Positions 24,512 to 37,168 of a DNA stretch of 64,000 nucleotides are shown here, in pieces. The position numbers and the translations under genes are program-made. The stretch comes from Saccharina japonica. Its lineage: Eukaryota > Sar > Phaeophyceae > Laminariales > Laminariaceae. Numbering within the stretch: position 1 is the first letter of the stretch; each line of letters begins with the position of its first letter. The notes beneath the pieces are model-generated. The model saw nothing but the letters and a program-made list of their open reading frames with translations, did not search any database and was not told the origin of the DNA. Location: NCBI GenBank assembly GCA_008828725.1, contig MEHQ01000728.1, forward strand, positions 88,459 through 152,458, read 5' to 3'.

Positions 24512-27335
24512 GTGGATCAGTGGTGGCAGCGAGACAATTGGGCAGGACCAGTGAATACCGCCTCGAAGATACAATGTTTTCGTGTACCCACGGGAAATCC
24601 GTATTCCCGTTTCAATATGCCTGGAAAACACATCCTGGAAACCCTTAAAAAACGCACAACACGCTCGCACATCGTGCAAGCCAACCACAATCATACGGGG
24701 TGCACATACGGCATCATCGTCGAACGGCACCCGCTGGGCCCAATGAGCCACCAGACGAGCACGGGTGATCCCTGCGGCGAAGTTTCTGCCGCTTCTTCTC
24801 GGCAAAAGGAATTGCCAGCGGGGGGGCGATCTTGCTGGAAGGCCGGCCGAAAGTCCGAAGGTGCCCGCACAAAGCGCCTGCGAGACCGACGAGGAAGAGT
24901 GGCGTCGACAGCAAGGCTCCGTACAGCCCCTCGCCCCGACAGCAGCAGCAGCAGCAGCAGTAGAGCTTCACGGGAGCAAGACGGCGATGATATCACTGGC
25001 TTTTGCTATCTAAATGTGCTTCTGCGAGTCCATACATCTAGCCGGATGTGCAGCGATACTGGCGTCGCCCCCCCCTGCTGAGTTCAGCGATCTTCTAAGC
25101 GAGAGACCGTGAACCATCGCCCCCATAGTGAATTTGTTTTACATATTTCGCGTATGTATGTATTCAGATCCATACTAACAAGCTCGCGCAATGGACTACT
25201 ACACGAGAAGGCAAGTTTAGGCGGCGCATGTATCGAATGAACAGTTCAAACTGTTCGTACTGGTCGTCTCGGTTATAACACCGTAGCGTAGTACGCGCTA
25301 TCTTCCACTCAAATTCCGTTATCATGGCGCTGAAACACGGAGAAAAAAAAACAGTTTTGAGTTTCATCGGGGTACTCATTTACCCGGATACCCGTCAAAA
25401 TGGCATTCCCCGGCGGGTAGGGTAGGGTCCGGAATGTAAAATTTGGTGGGTACCCGTTTCTGGCGGGGTACGCGCATGGTCTTACCTCTGGTGCCTACAC
25501 TGCCCTTCCCCCGCCAACCAACCAACCCCCGCGCGTCTACGTCCCTATGTTGATGTGCGCATAGGTTGTCCACACGTCCCACGCTACCACCTTCTGTCAC
25601 TTGAGTGACTTTCGAACGCTCAGCACGTGTATGCCGTTTTATTGACAAATCAGCATAAACATCGCCACCAGCTGAAGGCTCAGAGCCGCCGTCTCAAGTG
25701 CCAGACGCGCAAGACTTCGCGCCGAATAATCCGCCGGCCTACGAGTACCTTTTATGTGCCAAAACGGTCTGCAGCAAACAAACGGCTGCGGCTTTCTTGC
25801 TGGGCCTTTACTAACCAAACCTCGAAGCAGCGTCTGCATCCATAATTTCACCCACAGGTTAAGGCGCCGCGACGACATACATGTACGCCACGACCAAGGC
25901 TTAGTCAATCGAATCCGGCACGGCCGACATCGTCAACGACGACCTCTGCATCCCTATCAGGGGGTGCCCCGTCGCCCGTGTTTCCAACAACATACTATTA
26001 ATACAGGTCTGCTCTAACTGTTCCCGTACCATCTGCGAGCCCCGTACCATCTGCGAGCGCCTCGGCATCAAAAACATCGCCACGATCCCCCACCATCTCA
26101 GCAATCAACGGCGGCGTCGAACGCGACAATCGCACGGTGGCTCTGGCGCTCGCTATTATTGTCGGCGAAATGATAATACAAAACTTGAATTGATGTTGAC
26201 CTTTCGAAGTATCGACACTTTCGATCAAGTTGAAATAATCGAGAACAACCCCAAACCGGCCCAAACGTGTCGTACACACAGCGAAAAACATACAAGCCAG
26301 CCCAGCCTGCTGGAAAAATACATTCAAACATGCCAAGCACAAAAACAAAGCATTGGCTTGCTCACCAGCTGAATCGGGGGCACACAAGAAGACCAACATT
26401 CTCGAGAAAGCCATCTGCCAGCTACGTACTAAAAAACGCCTACGTACTACGCAGGAATACTACAATGAATGGCCGGCATTTGACAAGAGCAGCAGGTCTG
26501 GTCAGAATTACAGTATTAAATGCTTAAAAACTGAACGCGCTCTATACTCTAAATCGTACTATTAATAGCGGGTCCGCCTACGTACGACGTGAGCAGTAGG
26601 CGTCCTAAACGAAAGCTCTCGGGGACATCGTCTGCAAAGTGAAGCCACAACTCAAGAACTATTAGAGTATAGCTAACCGGATCCACTCTCGACATTCGGC
26701 CTTCCCCCCTACGCCAACCCCCTACGTAGAGACGACTTGCAACAACAAGCGTTGGAGTTCGGACGGTAGCGCCAGCGTCGACAGCCCTCAGCCGTGCTGA
26801 ACTATTGATACTACAGACGGAGCATTCCGATGCGGGATGCGGGATGCGGCACACGTGCCCCGCAGCTTGCCGGGAAGTAGCAGCAGGCGTCACCGGTATA
26901 GCTGACTCCACACCCGGAAGGCCGTTAAAGCATACAGCAGGGGCTGCCTGTCCCCTATCCCCTGCAGTTGGCGATAGCGACCTGAGGACGTCAAGGCGAC
27001 ATCGCGTGCGGAAACCGGCGCATTAGGAAAGGTATCGTTACTGAGCGGTAGGGGGGCTGGAGAGCCGACAATTCGGTGCTAGTGGGTACCTGCACGGCTT
27101 GATACATGCTGCCTGTTGGAAGAATGGAAGCCGTTTGCGGGCCTAACGCCAGGTGGTCTCCACAGCGGCAGTGCACCGTCCGCTCCAGACAATAGAGTAC
27201 GGTAGGTTTGATCTCTCTTATCTATCTCTCCCTCCTGTGGTCTGTCATCTCACCATGTTCGAACTGATCGTCGGGTGTTGTCGGCTGTGTTAGCATATGG
27301 ACGTTGAGATCCATACGTATCTATTGTGATGTACA
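24512..27335. other. No gene recognised
   Basis: Holds a 189-codon frame at 24,512-25,081 (+) with a serine run from an AGC microsatellite near 24,940-24,962 but no domain, and several short frames at 25.4-27.1 kb. A small duplication (CGTACCATCTGCGAGC twice, 26,025-26,058) is present. The segment 26,095-26,180 reads like a short hydrophobic protein piece on the + strand, but no supporting exons were found. Confidence 0.35.
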
Positions 27336-29840
27336 CTACTGGTCGTTGGAGTGTGGACTACTCTTGACGCCGGGTGGACGGCCAAACTGGCACGGGGTGG
27401 CCCGCATAGGTTGATCGGTGGCTTGTAGGTATAGGTCGGTGGTACAGTAAGAGGTTGGTGTGGGTATCCTGTACCAGTATCTAGGCAGGTCGTGGGCTCG
27501 GCGGTTATTTGTGTAGGTTGGCGTCGACAATTTTCTTCCCGACCAAGGATCGTTCCATGATGTGGGTATCTTTTCCGTGTATTCGTACGTACTCGTAGCT
27601 CTCTTTGATTTCTAAGGGAGGTGCAGGTACGACCTACTGACGATTGGAGTGTGGGCTACTCTTGACGCCGGGTGAACGGCCAAGCTGGCACGGAGTGGTC
27701 TGTAGCTTGGTCGGTGGCTTGTGGGTCGGTCGGTGGTATAGTAGCAAGAGGTTGGTGTGGGTATCCTGTACCAGTGTGTAGACAGGTTGTGTGGGCTCGG
27801 CGGGTATTTGGGTAGGTTGGCGTCGACAATTTTCTTCTCGACCAAGGATCGTTCCATGATGTGGGTATCGTTTCCGTGTACTCGTAGCTCTCATAAATTT
27901 TTCTGAGGGAGGTGCAGGTACGACCTACTGGTATTAATAGTTGGAGTGTGGGCTACTCTTGACGCCAGCGGGACGGCCAAGCTCGCACGGGGTGGTCTAT
28001 ACGTTGGTCGGTGGCTTGTAGGTTGGTCGGTGGTACAGTAGGAGGTTGGTGTGGGTATCCTGTACCAGTGTGTAGGCAGGTCGTGGGCTCGGCGGGTATT
28101 TGTGTAGGTTGGCGTCGACAATTTTCTTCCCGACCAAGGATTGTTCCATGATGTGGGAATCGTTTCCGTGTACTCGTACTCGTACTCGTAGCTCTCTTTT
28201 TGTTTCTGAGGGAGAGGTGCAGGTACGAGGTACTGGTATAGTTGGAGTGTGGGCTACTCTTGACGCGGGGTGGACGGCTAAGCTGGCACAGGGTGGCCTA
28301 TAGGTTGGTCGGTGGTACAGTAGGAGGTTGGTGTGGGTATCCGGTACCAGTATGTATAGGCCGGTCGTGGGCTCGGCGGGTATTTTGGGAAGGTTGACGT
28401 CGACGATTTTTTTCCCGACCAAGGATCGTTCCATGATGTGGGTATCGTTTCCGTGTATTCGTACGTACCTGGTAGCTCTCTTTGATTTCTGAGGGAGGTG
28501 TAGGTACGACCTACTGGTAATTGGAGTGTGGGCTACTCTTGACGCCGAGTGGACGGCCAAGCTGGCACGGGGTGGTCTATAGGTTGATCGGTGGCTTGTA
28601 GGTTGGTCGGTGGTACAGTATAATAATAGTATGAGGTTGGTGTGGGTATCCTGTACCAGTGTGTAGGCAGGTCGTGGGCTCGGCGGGTATTTGAGTAGGC
28701 TGGCGTCGACAATTTGTTTCCCGACCAAGGAACGCTCCATGATGTGGGTATCGTTTCCGTGCATTCGTACGAGGCTCTCTTTTTTGTTTCTGAGGGAGAG
28801 GTGCAGGTACGACCTACTGTTAGTTGGAGTGTGGGCTACTCTAAGACGCTGGGTGGACGGCCAAGCTGGCACGGGGTGGCCTATAGGTTGGTCGGTGGCT
28901 TGTAGGTTGGTCGGTGGTACAGTAGGAGGTTGGTGTGGGTATCTTGTACCAGTGTATGTAGGCAGGTCGTGGGCTCGGCGGGTATTTGGGTAGTTGGCGT
29001 CGACATTTTTCTTCCCGACCAAGGATCGTTCCATGATGTGGGTATCGTTTCCATGTACTCGTACGAGTCGTAGCCCTCTTTCAATTTCTGAGCAAGGTGC
29101 AGGTACGACCTACTGGTAGCTGGAGTGTGGGCTATTCTAAGAATCTTGACGCCGGGTGGACGGCCAAGCTGGCACGGGGTGGCCTATAGGTTGGTCGGTG
29201 GCTTGTAGGTTGGTCGGTGGTACAGTAAGTAGGAGGTAGGTGAGAGTATCTTGTACCAGTGTATGTAGGCAGGTCGTGGGCTCGGCGGGTATTTGGGTAG
29301 GTTGGCGTCGACATTTTTCTTCCCTACCAAGGATCGTTCCATGATGTGGGTATCGTTTCCGTGTAGTCGTAGCTCTCTTATATTTTTCTGAGCGAGGTGC
29401 AGGTACGACCTACTGGTAATTGGAGTGTGGGCTACTCTTAACGCCGGGTGGACGGCCAAGCAGGCACAGGGTGGTCTACAGGTTGGTCGGTGGCTTGTAG
29501 GTTGGTCGGTGGTACAGTATTAGGAGGTTGGTGTGGGTATCCTGTACCAGTACGTAGGCAGGTCGTGGGCTCGACGGGTATTTGAGTAGGTTGGCGTCGA
29601 CAATTTGTTACCCGACCAAGGATCGTTCCATGCTGTGGGTATCGTTTCCGTGTACTCGTAGCTCTGTTTTTCGTTTTGAGGGAGGTGCTGTACGACCTAC
29701 TGGTAGTTGGAATGCGGGTTACTCTTGACGCCGGGTGGACTACCAAGCTGGCACGGGGTGGTCTATAGGTTGGTCGGTGGCTTATAGGTTGGTCGGTGGT
29801 ACAGTGAGAGGTTGGTGTGGGTATCCTGTACCAGTGTGTA
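27336..29840. repeat. ~290-bp satellite array, part 1
   Basis: About eight to nine tandem units of about 285-308 bp. The marker GGATCGTTCCATGATGTGGG recurs near 27,547, 27,846, 28,138, 28,423, 28,729, 29,023, 29,331 and 29,619. Units share GGACGGCCAAGCTGGCACGG and GGTTGGTCGGTGGCTTGTAG. On the - strand a frame stays open across about three and a half units (27,997-29,034). The array continues at 31,449-32,575 and 37,458-37,635 after two insertions. Confidence 0.95.
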
Positions 29841-30215
29841 CAGTAGTAACCATCTGAGAACGGTACTTTTTTTTTGTGGGTTCTGCCGATGGCTGTACTG
29901 AAATAACCAAGGCGACAATTCACACGCCGGTTGTGTCCAACAATGCCCTGAGTGAAAATGAAAATTCGCGTTCGCGTCGATCTTTATATTTTTCAGTTTT
30001 GCTTTAGTTGTAGCCTTGAAAGGCTATTTTTGGTAAGGATTGCAAATGGCCAATTTTCAATATATTTAATTTCGGCTGGCTCAGGAAACCATATTATAGA
30101 CCCGATATTGAAAATGTGTTCCCGGAGGATTGTGGTGAAGCTATACGATCATCATACAAGTTGTATTGTAGTAAAATATCCATTTTTGATGGCGCTGAAA
30201 ATTTTTCCGTTTTCG
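29841..30215 (+). repeat. Left inverted arm of foldback element
   Basis: It pairs with the right arm nearly end to end. Differences include single substitutions and indels of one to two bases (for example GTCGATCTTT against GTCGATATCTTT), suggesting a recent insertion. Confidence 0.9.
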
Positions 30216-30904
30216 GTTTTTCCTTACTGCAGTAAGGAATTAACCCACAAAACGGAAAATTTTTCAGCGCCATCAAAAATGGATATTTTACTACAGTATT
30301 CTTCTACGCCTTCACCGACTATTTGAAGTAAGTATTGGAAAATGAGGCCCCTGCCCAGTGGTGGTCCTACCCTGGAATATCTTCCCGCGCTAAACTTCGG
30401 GTTTATCGCGGCCTATTCTGCCCGAAGTGGCCCTGCCTACAAACAAAAACCCTGATGTTCTAAGCTGGGTGGGTGGGATGGTCAGTGTTTTTCCCGTTTC
30501 CCCGTTGTAAAATCTGGCGTTAGGTCTTCTCAAACCGGAATGATGAGGCGTGCAGTGTGTACGTAAATTAATTCCAATCGAAATGCTGGATCCACCTCGG
30601 TATCCTCGGTAAATCCGGATCTGTTGATTGTCGATTTTACTACAGTATTCTTCTACGCCTTCACCGACTATTTGAGAGTAAGTATTGGATTAAATGAGGC
30701 CTCCTGCCCCAGTCGGCGGTCCTACCCATACTTCCTCACGTCTCTGTCTCCCGCTTTTGACCGCTGAGCTCGGGTCGGTGGTCTCACCCAAACTTACTGG
30801 TACTCTCTCCGATCTACCGCTTGGTACACGCCGAAAAGTCTTTCTGGAAAGCTGGGGAAAGCGGTAAGTCCATAGCCGTCGTGTAGTCGCGTTCACGCTT
30901 ACGC

Positions 30905-31069
30905 TTAAAGGCCCCGTCGCGCGTTGTTCCGGACGCTTCCCACCGGGGTACTCGTAGTCGCCCCGATATAATACCGCGCTACCTGTTCTGTCTTCCACCC
31001 CCCGATCTTCATGATCTCATCTACCGCTGTTCCCGCCAATGACTTGCTGAGGGAGCCCCCCACCCGAAC
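30905..31069 (-). pseudogene. Captured tyrosine-recombinase C-terminal fragment
   Basis: Fifty-four codons and a stop on the - strand. The order is RVGGSLSKS, DEIMKIGGWKTEQVARYYIG, then a short basic tail. R is the second member of the HxxR box (the His is lost at the arm boundary), W sits where tyrosine recombinases have His/Trp, and YY contains the likely nucleophile. A diverged copy of the same family lies at 40,514-41,142. It is only the end of a recombinase and cannot act alone. It differs clearly from the recombinase at 1-1,453, so it belongs to another lineage. Confidence 0.7.
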
Positions 31070-31073
31070 CCCA

Positions 31074-31448
31074 AAACGGAAAAATTTTCAGCGCCATCAA
31101 AAATGGATATTTTACTACAATACAACTTGTATGATGATCGTATAGCTAATCACCACAATCCTCCGGGAACACATTTTCAATATCGGGTCTAGAATATGGT
31201 TTCCTGAGCCAGCCGAAATTAAAATATTGAAAATTGGCCATTTGCAATCCTTACCAAAAATAGCCTTTCAAGGCTATAACTAAAGCAAAACTGAAAAATA
31301 TAAAGATATCGACGCGAACGCGAATTTTCATTTTCACTCAGGGCATTGTTGGACACAACCGGCGTGTGAATTGTCGCCTTGGTTCTTTCAGTACAGCCAT
31401 CGGCAGAACCCACAAAAAAAAAGTACCGTTCTCAGATGGTTACTACTG
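31074..31448 (-). repeat. Right inverted arm of foldback element
   Basis: Reverse complement of the left arm. Its inner edge cuts directly into the captured recombinase fragment, just before the position expected for the HxxR box. Confidence 0.9.
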
Positions 31449-32575
31449 TAGGCAGGTCGTGGGCTCGGCGGGTATTTGTGTAGGTTGGTGTCGACAATTT
31501 TTCTCCCGACTAAGCATCGTTCCATGTTGTGGGTATCGTTTCCGTGTTCTCGTACTCGTAGCTCTCTTTTATTTCTTCTGAGGGAGGTGCAGGTACGACC
31601 TACTGGTAGTTGGAGTGCGAGCTACTCTGGATGCCGGGTGGATTGTCAAGCTGGCACGGGGTGGCCTGTAGGTTGGTCGGTGGCTTGTAGGTTGGTCGGT
31701 GGTACAGTAGGAAGTTGCTGTGGGTATCGTGTACCAGTATGTGTGTAGGCAGGTCGTGGGCTCGGCGGGTATTTGGGTAGGTTGGCATCGACATTTTTCT
31801 TCCCGACCAAGGATCGTTCCATGATGTGGAAATCGTTCCGGTGTACTCGTAGCTCTGTTTTTGTTTATGAGGGAGGCGTAGGTACGACCTACTGGTAGGA
31901 GTGTGGGCTACTCTTGACGCCGGGTGGACGGCCAAGTAGGCACGGGGTAGCCTGTAGGTTGGTCGGTGGCTTGTAGGTTGGTCGATGGTACTACAGTAGG
32001 AGGTTGGTGTGGGTATCCAGTACGAGTGTGTAGGCAGGTCGTGGGCTCACAGGGTATTTGGGTAGGTTGGCGTCGACAATTTTCTTGCCGATCAAGGATC
32101 GTTCCACGATGTGGGTGTCGTTTCCTTGTACTCGTAGCTCTCTTTTTTGTTTCGGAGGGAAACCTACTAGTAGTTGGAGTGTAGGCTACTGTTGACCTCG
32201 GGTGGACGGCCAAGCTGGCAAGGGGTGGCCTATAGGTTGGTCAGTGGCTTGTAGGTATAGGTCGGTGGTACAGTAGGAGGTCGGTGTTGGTATCCTGTAC
32301 AATGTAGGCAAGTCGTGGGCTCGGCGGGTATTTGGGTAGGTTGGCGTCGACAATTTTATTCACGACCGAGGATCGTTCCATGATGTGGGTGTCGTTTCCG
32401 TGTACGCGTAGCTCTCTTTGATTTCTGAGGGAGGTGTAGGTACGACCTACTGGTAGTTGGAGTGTGGGCTACGCTCGATGCCGGGTGGACGGCCAAGCTG
32501 CCACGGGGTGGCCTGTAGGTTGGTCGGTGGCTTGTAGGTTGGTCGGTGGTACAGTAGGAGGTTGGTGTGGGTATC
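31449..32575. repeat. ~290-bp satellite array, part 2
   Basis: It continues the array in register after the foldback element, with markers near 31,512, 31,810, 32,096 and 32,370. It ends at GTATC, which is duplicated on the far side of the LTR element. Confidence 0.95.
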
Positions 32576-32859
32576 TATTGATTGTGCTTGGTACTCGATA
32601 CAGCAGGTATGATGACGGTTTCATATATTGGGGAGTTCGTATACTTGGTGAGGCTTTATTGAGATAGAATTGAGTGCCAGGTTTCTTCCCACTCACTTGA
32701 CTGACTTGACTTCCTTGACTTGCTCGCTGCGCCTCGATGGTGGTCTGCGAGGTCCGACGATAATATATACGTGGTTTATGTCTACATGAGGAGCGCTCCA
32801 GCTCCCTGACCCTGCCCGCCTGTGCTAGGCGCCGGCATGAGCCCGAGGTCGTATCAACA
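32576..32859 (+). repeat. 5' LTR
   Basis: 284 bp. It contains a TATA-like stretch (ATAATATATACG near 32,760-32,771) that could serve as promoter. It is followed directly by the palindrome CGCTATAGCG. No clear tRNA primer-binding site was found next to it. Confidence 0.9.
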
Positions 32860-32936
32860 CGCTATAGCGAGTCATTGTCGCTTATGACCTCGGGTTGCTT
32901 GGGGCATCAGGCAGTGGTGGCTTCCTTCACGTCGAG

Positions 32937-34150
32937 ATGGATGCCGCGGAGTCTGAAAGATGGAAGACGGTGCAGCTGATGGGAGTTGTCGACAAGCTGT
33001 ATGCCGAGCGCTTCGTCCTGGTTCAACGCACCGTGAACTATGAAGCTCGGGCTGCGCGTACTGGACGGGTTGCCGTGCTTGCGAACGAGAGGGCTCGTCT
33101 CACTGAGGTGGATTTTCGGATCAACTCGGCTCAGCACCAGTTCAAGTGGCGCCAAGAGGTAGTCCACCCGATCCGACCGCAGCAACATCGTGCCGCCTTT
33201 GCCAGACGTGAGCCGGCGCTGGTGGAGCCGCTTGCTGCTCGAAGCACGAGCAACGCAGGCGAGCAGCAGCCGGAGCAGCAGCAGCAGGAAGACGAGATAG
33301 ACGGGGCTGCAGTGGCAGCTCTTCGCGAGCAGATGGAGGAGATGAGGAGAGAATAGCAGCAGCGAAGCTGGCAGCCCTTCGGAGGAAGATGATAGCGAAG
33401 CTGCGTGCCGCGCCGAGCGAGGCCCAGCGCGCTGATTTGCAGAGGACGGCGGCAGAGCAGAGGAGGACAACAGCAGTTGGGACGACGGTGCGGCAACAAG
33501 GGCAGGAGGCCCACGCAAGCACGTTGGCCACTGCTGGAAACCATACCCGCTCTACGCCCACCCCCGAATTTGATGAGGAAGCGACGAGAGGAGAAAAAGG
33601 AGAAGATATGGGTGACGAGGACAGAGAAGAAGAACAAGCTGAGGAGCTTAGTGGAGTGCAGACCTCTCGGAGCGGCAGCAGTGCACAGGATGGGCAGGAG
33701 GCCTTGCCGCAGCCGCTTCCGATTGAGAGAAGCCCCTTTGAGCCGGTTTGTTGGGTGAGCCCGGGCGCGCTAGTAGAGCAGGTGACTCTATCTGCGCGCT
33801 ACGTTGAAACCCACCCCGCGGTGACGAGAGAGATACTGTCGCACGCGGAAGAGGAAGAGGTCGGAGAGATGGTTTTATGTACGAGTGGCATGGGGTTTTT
33901 GGACGAGGAGCATAGAGTAGGAGATGGAGAGGGCGGCGTTGGGATGGGCGAGGAGAGGAGCATCAGCCGTTGCCACCGTCGCTGCCGCCACCGCCGCCTC
34001 TACCACCGCCCCCGCCACCGCCCGCGGAAGGCACGCGTGCAGACCTCGAGGTGGAGCAGCACGCCCTGGTAGTGGCGAGCCGCTTGGTACTGGCACACGG
34101 AGCCCTGTTATCATTCGAGCAACGGAAAGAGGAGGAAGAGGAGGAGAAGG

Positions 34151-34210
<60 letters not shown>

Positions 34211-34338
34211 GGAGCAAGGACGGGTGGGGCGGCGGCAAGCAACACCACCTACAGCAAGGTTGTGTTTGGACCAGCATGGAAGCTGGGCCGAGGTGGCGCC
34301 TGGGCGGTGGGCTCATCCCCCCGTTCAGCCCTGATTGA
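32937..34338 (+). pseudogene. Gag-like region of the LTR element, in three frames
   Basis: An ATG at 32,937 opens 139 codons rich in Arg, Ala, Glu and Gln, ending at 33,356. Directly after that stop the coding character continues in another frame (AAKLAALRRK..., then acidic and Gln-rich sequence) to about 34,072. A third frame, overlapping from about 33,970, carries acidic residues, a run of about 20 Gln (34,156-34,210) and a stop at 34,336. This looks like one protein of roughly 450 residues with predicted coiled-coil character, broken by two small indels or needing frameshifts. No zinc knuckle or enzyme motif is visible. Gag identity is inferred from its position after the 5' LTR only. Confidence 0.5.
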
Positions 34339-37168
34339 GGTATAGGCTTTGTTTGCGCTGCTTGATTGATTTTTTGTTTTTCTTGTTTTTGATGATACGT
34401 ACGAAGATGCCGCTACTGCTGTTCAGGTATATTAATAGGTGTGTCGTAGGTTAGGCTTGTTTGGACCACCTACTATTGATGCTGAATACGAGTAGTGGGT
34501 TCTGGTATCTTGCGTTTTGTACGCGGGATGTTAGACTACGTACTTGGGTTGGGGCTTGGGGAGGATGATATATGATGCGCGCATGATATGATTGAGTACG
34601 CACGTGACGAGCACTTGACGAGCCGACATTATTATGTTTCGGTTGTGTGCTTTTCTTCGAACGCTGTGCTACCTGCACGCTTTGCTTCGAACGCTGTGCT
34701 ACCTGCACGTACTAACCTTGTCAGATAGCAACACATCAGTATACGTATGATAATAGCCGACATGCAGCAATTCTGCTGTAACTTTTACCTGGACCTGTAA
34801 TCAACAGGGGAAGGAACTTGGAACATGCTCATACGGTTATTTTGTCTGCCTGCGATGTTTTTGCTATTTGTACGAGAAGTACTATTATACTGCTGTGAGC
34901 ATACCAGGTATATGCGTGCGGTGCTTTTCGTGATTCATGAGCGTACGGTTATATACGTGAATACGTACCCTGGTACCAGAGAAGAGCAGGTACCAGAGAA
35001 GAGCAGGTACCAGAGAAGAGCAGTATTAATAGCAGTAGTTGCAAGTGGACTCGTACCCTGTTTTTAGACGGAAAAATGCCGCAGCAGTAAAGATAAATGT
35101 GCCCCCCCCCCCCTCTCTCTCCCTCCTTCCCTCTCTCCCTCTGTGCCGCCAAGATTTGGGTTGGCACGTAGAGATTGGTGATAGTTGGTTCACGAGTAGT
35201 AGGGTAGGGGAGCTGCAGAAATAAAATACTGCTGTCTGCTTATTGTCTTGTGTACCTGATGCAAACAGTAGTGCTCTGTGTGCGGAGATTTTTATGACCG
35301 TGAAGGTCGTATATACCCCTATGCATACGTATAAGACACCGCGTTATACCAGGTATGCAGGTGCAGGTGTACCTGGTACAAAGCAACTGCGAACGTACTA
35401 CTGCTCATATAAGGTTATCATGGTTGGTAACGGTGTTGGAAAATTCTGGGAAGTTGTGATATGATATGGATATGCGATGGAATGGATGGAGTATTGATAC
35501 CGAGTGAAAATATGTTTTGGGCGACTCAGATTGACTGCTGTATGTTGTGTGCTCTTCCGCCCTCCCTCCCTCCCTCCCTCCGTAAGCGAACCAGTTATTG
35601 GTACGTGATGGTTCTAATCATTAATTCTGTAGCACAAATGCTATGTACGTCCTTAAAAGCAGGAGGAGTATAAGCGGAGTAGGTGCTTTAAACACGTAAT
35701 CATATAGCAGTTACTATGTGCTCTTTGTTGGCGATGTGAAATATGCACTTGCACTTGTTGTCTGATCACGCCATTCGAATCTTGATGAATATATATATGA
35801 ATGCGTTTTGTCTTTCCGCGCACTGCTATTGGTTGGTTAAAACGCTGGTTTTGAGTCATTGCTGTTTGGTGATAAAATAGTACACTTCAGAGCTTGTCAC
35901 GCACCCGGGTTCTCACCCTGCCAGACACCAACTTTCCTTGTGTGGAATTTCGCTCGAAGGTTCTTGATTATACCAGCAGCTCGTGGCAAGGGGAGATCAC
36001 GTTTCCCCGATGATAAGTTGGCATAATAACTACTGCTGTAAGCTTGAAACCATAGCACGCGGTCGGATAAATTACATTCACGTATGAAATGAGGATTTGA
36101 GATTTCTTATTTTAGTTTTTCTGGTTTTCGAGTCAATCTCAATGGTGATACCGTCTCTGGCTGTCTGGCCTGGGCGGCTTTTCTGGTAGTTCAGAAAATA
36201 CATTGATTGACTGGTTGACCGACTGAAAAGAGGATCTGAGATTTATTCTTTTTAGTTTTAGAGTCGATCTCAATGGTGATACCGTCTCTGGCCGTCTGGT
36301 CTGGGCGGCTTTTCTGATAGTTCGGAAAATGCATTGATTGACTGGTTGACTGATTGAACGAGGATTCGAGAATGGAGGATTTTGATTGAGTTTCTGATTG
36401 GGCTGGTGGGGTTAAGGTTGGGTTGTGGTTTTTGATTGATGGTTTTCGGGCATTGAAAATTCTGCCTGTTTACTGATTAAAATAGTGGATACTGCTGTGC
36501 GGATATACTGTTCTTGGTCGAACCGTGATCGGGAGCTGTATTGTTGATTGTCAGGGAGATATTCAATGATGATAACGGCTGGTCTGGTAGTTCCGAGAAT
36601 ACATTGTACGGTATTGAGATTTGTATTGAGGATTTTTCAGAGTTTCGAGATTCTTGCAACGTGCAGTGGTATCTGAAGTTAGTACTACTGGACAAACCTG
36701 TATCGACCTGTTGACACCGAGCTGATGACCGCCTGATTACCGAGGCCTTATGTCCTAGTTACGGCAGCTGAGTGTCTTGGAAGATTGTTGAAGTTTGAGC
36801 CAGTATGGTTTAGATTTTGGTATTTGAATTTGAATGAATGTGCTTGAATTTCTGGTATTCGGTACTTTGAATTTTCTTGAGATTTTTATTTATCTTGTGG
36901 TAATCGGTACTTTGAATTTGCTTGAGGTTTTGGGACATTGTGGTCCACATTTGGTACGTGAATTTGGAATGTGTGATATTGATTCGGGATGATGATTTGT
37001 GGTTTTCGGGACAGCCATGAGGTGTGAGCATGCTATGCTATTGTGATGCTTTATTGCCATACTGTTCACCATGCAGGGAGGATATTAGTTGATGGGACTG
37101 TACACCTGTTCGGTATGCATACTGCGGATGTATGGTGTCGCACAGTATCGATTGCAAAGCAGGGAGGA
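34339..37168. other. Non-coding interior of the LTR element
   Basis: About 2.8 kb without polymerase-type coding. It holds a 27-bp direct duplication (TTCGAACGCTGTGCTACCTG, twice, 34,637-34,697), three copies of a 19-bp unit (GTACCAGAGAAGAGCAG, 34,974-35,020) and a tandem duplication of about 134 bp (36,089-36,360) containing TCAATGGTGATACCGTCTCT. The sequence from about 36.3 kb is T- and G-rich with short repeated phrases. Confidence 0.7.
37158..37168 (+). promoter_or_regulatory. Likely polypurine tract
   Basis: AAGCAGGGAGGA abuts the 3' LTR on its 5' side, the position and composition expected of a plus-strand primer. A similar GCAGGGAGGATA occurs at about 37,074-37,085. Confidence 0.6.

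Larger units (their letters stand above)
29841..31448. mobile_element. Foldback DNA element, TA target, ~375-bp inverted arms (1,608 bp)
   Basis: Inserted in a satellite unit, whose neighbours show the empty site GTGTGTAGGCAGG. TA flanks both ends (29,839-29,840 and 31,449-31,450). The arms at 29,841-30,215 and about 31,074-31,448 are inverted copies differing at only a handful of positions, both beginning CAGTAGTAACCATCTGAGAA. TA target and CAGT start fit Tc1/mariner-type elements; the very long arms are foldback-like. The interior has no transposase but holds a recombinase fragment (30,905-31,069), a third short inverted arm copy (30,249-30,293) and a direct repeat of about 55 bp (30,284-30,340 and 30,636-30,692). 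Confidence 0.9.

Noticed and set aside
27336-32575. CRISPR array or rDNA spacer for the ~290-bp repeats
   Set aside because: Units are tandem with no unique spacers of regular size, and no rRNA sequence is nearby.
33963-34334. Poly-Cys or poly-Ala proteins opposite or overlapping the Gln run
   Set aside because: They are alternative frames of the CAG tract; the Gln frame fits the neighbouring acidic coding character better.
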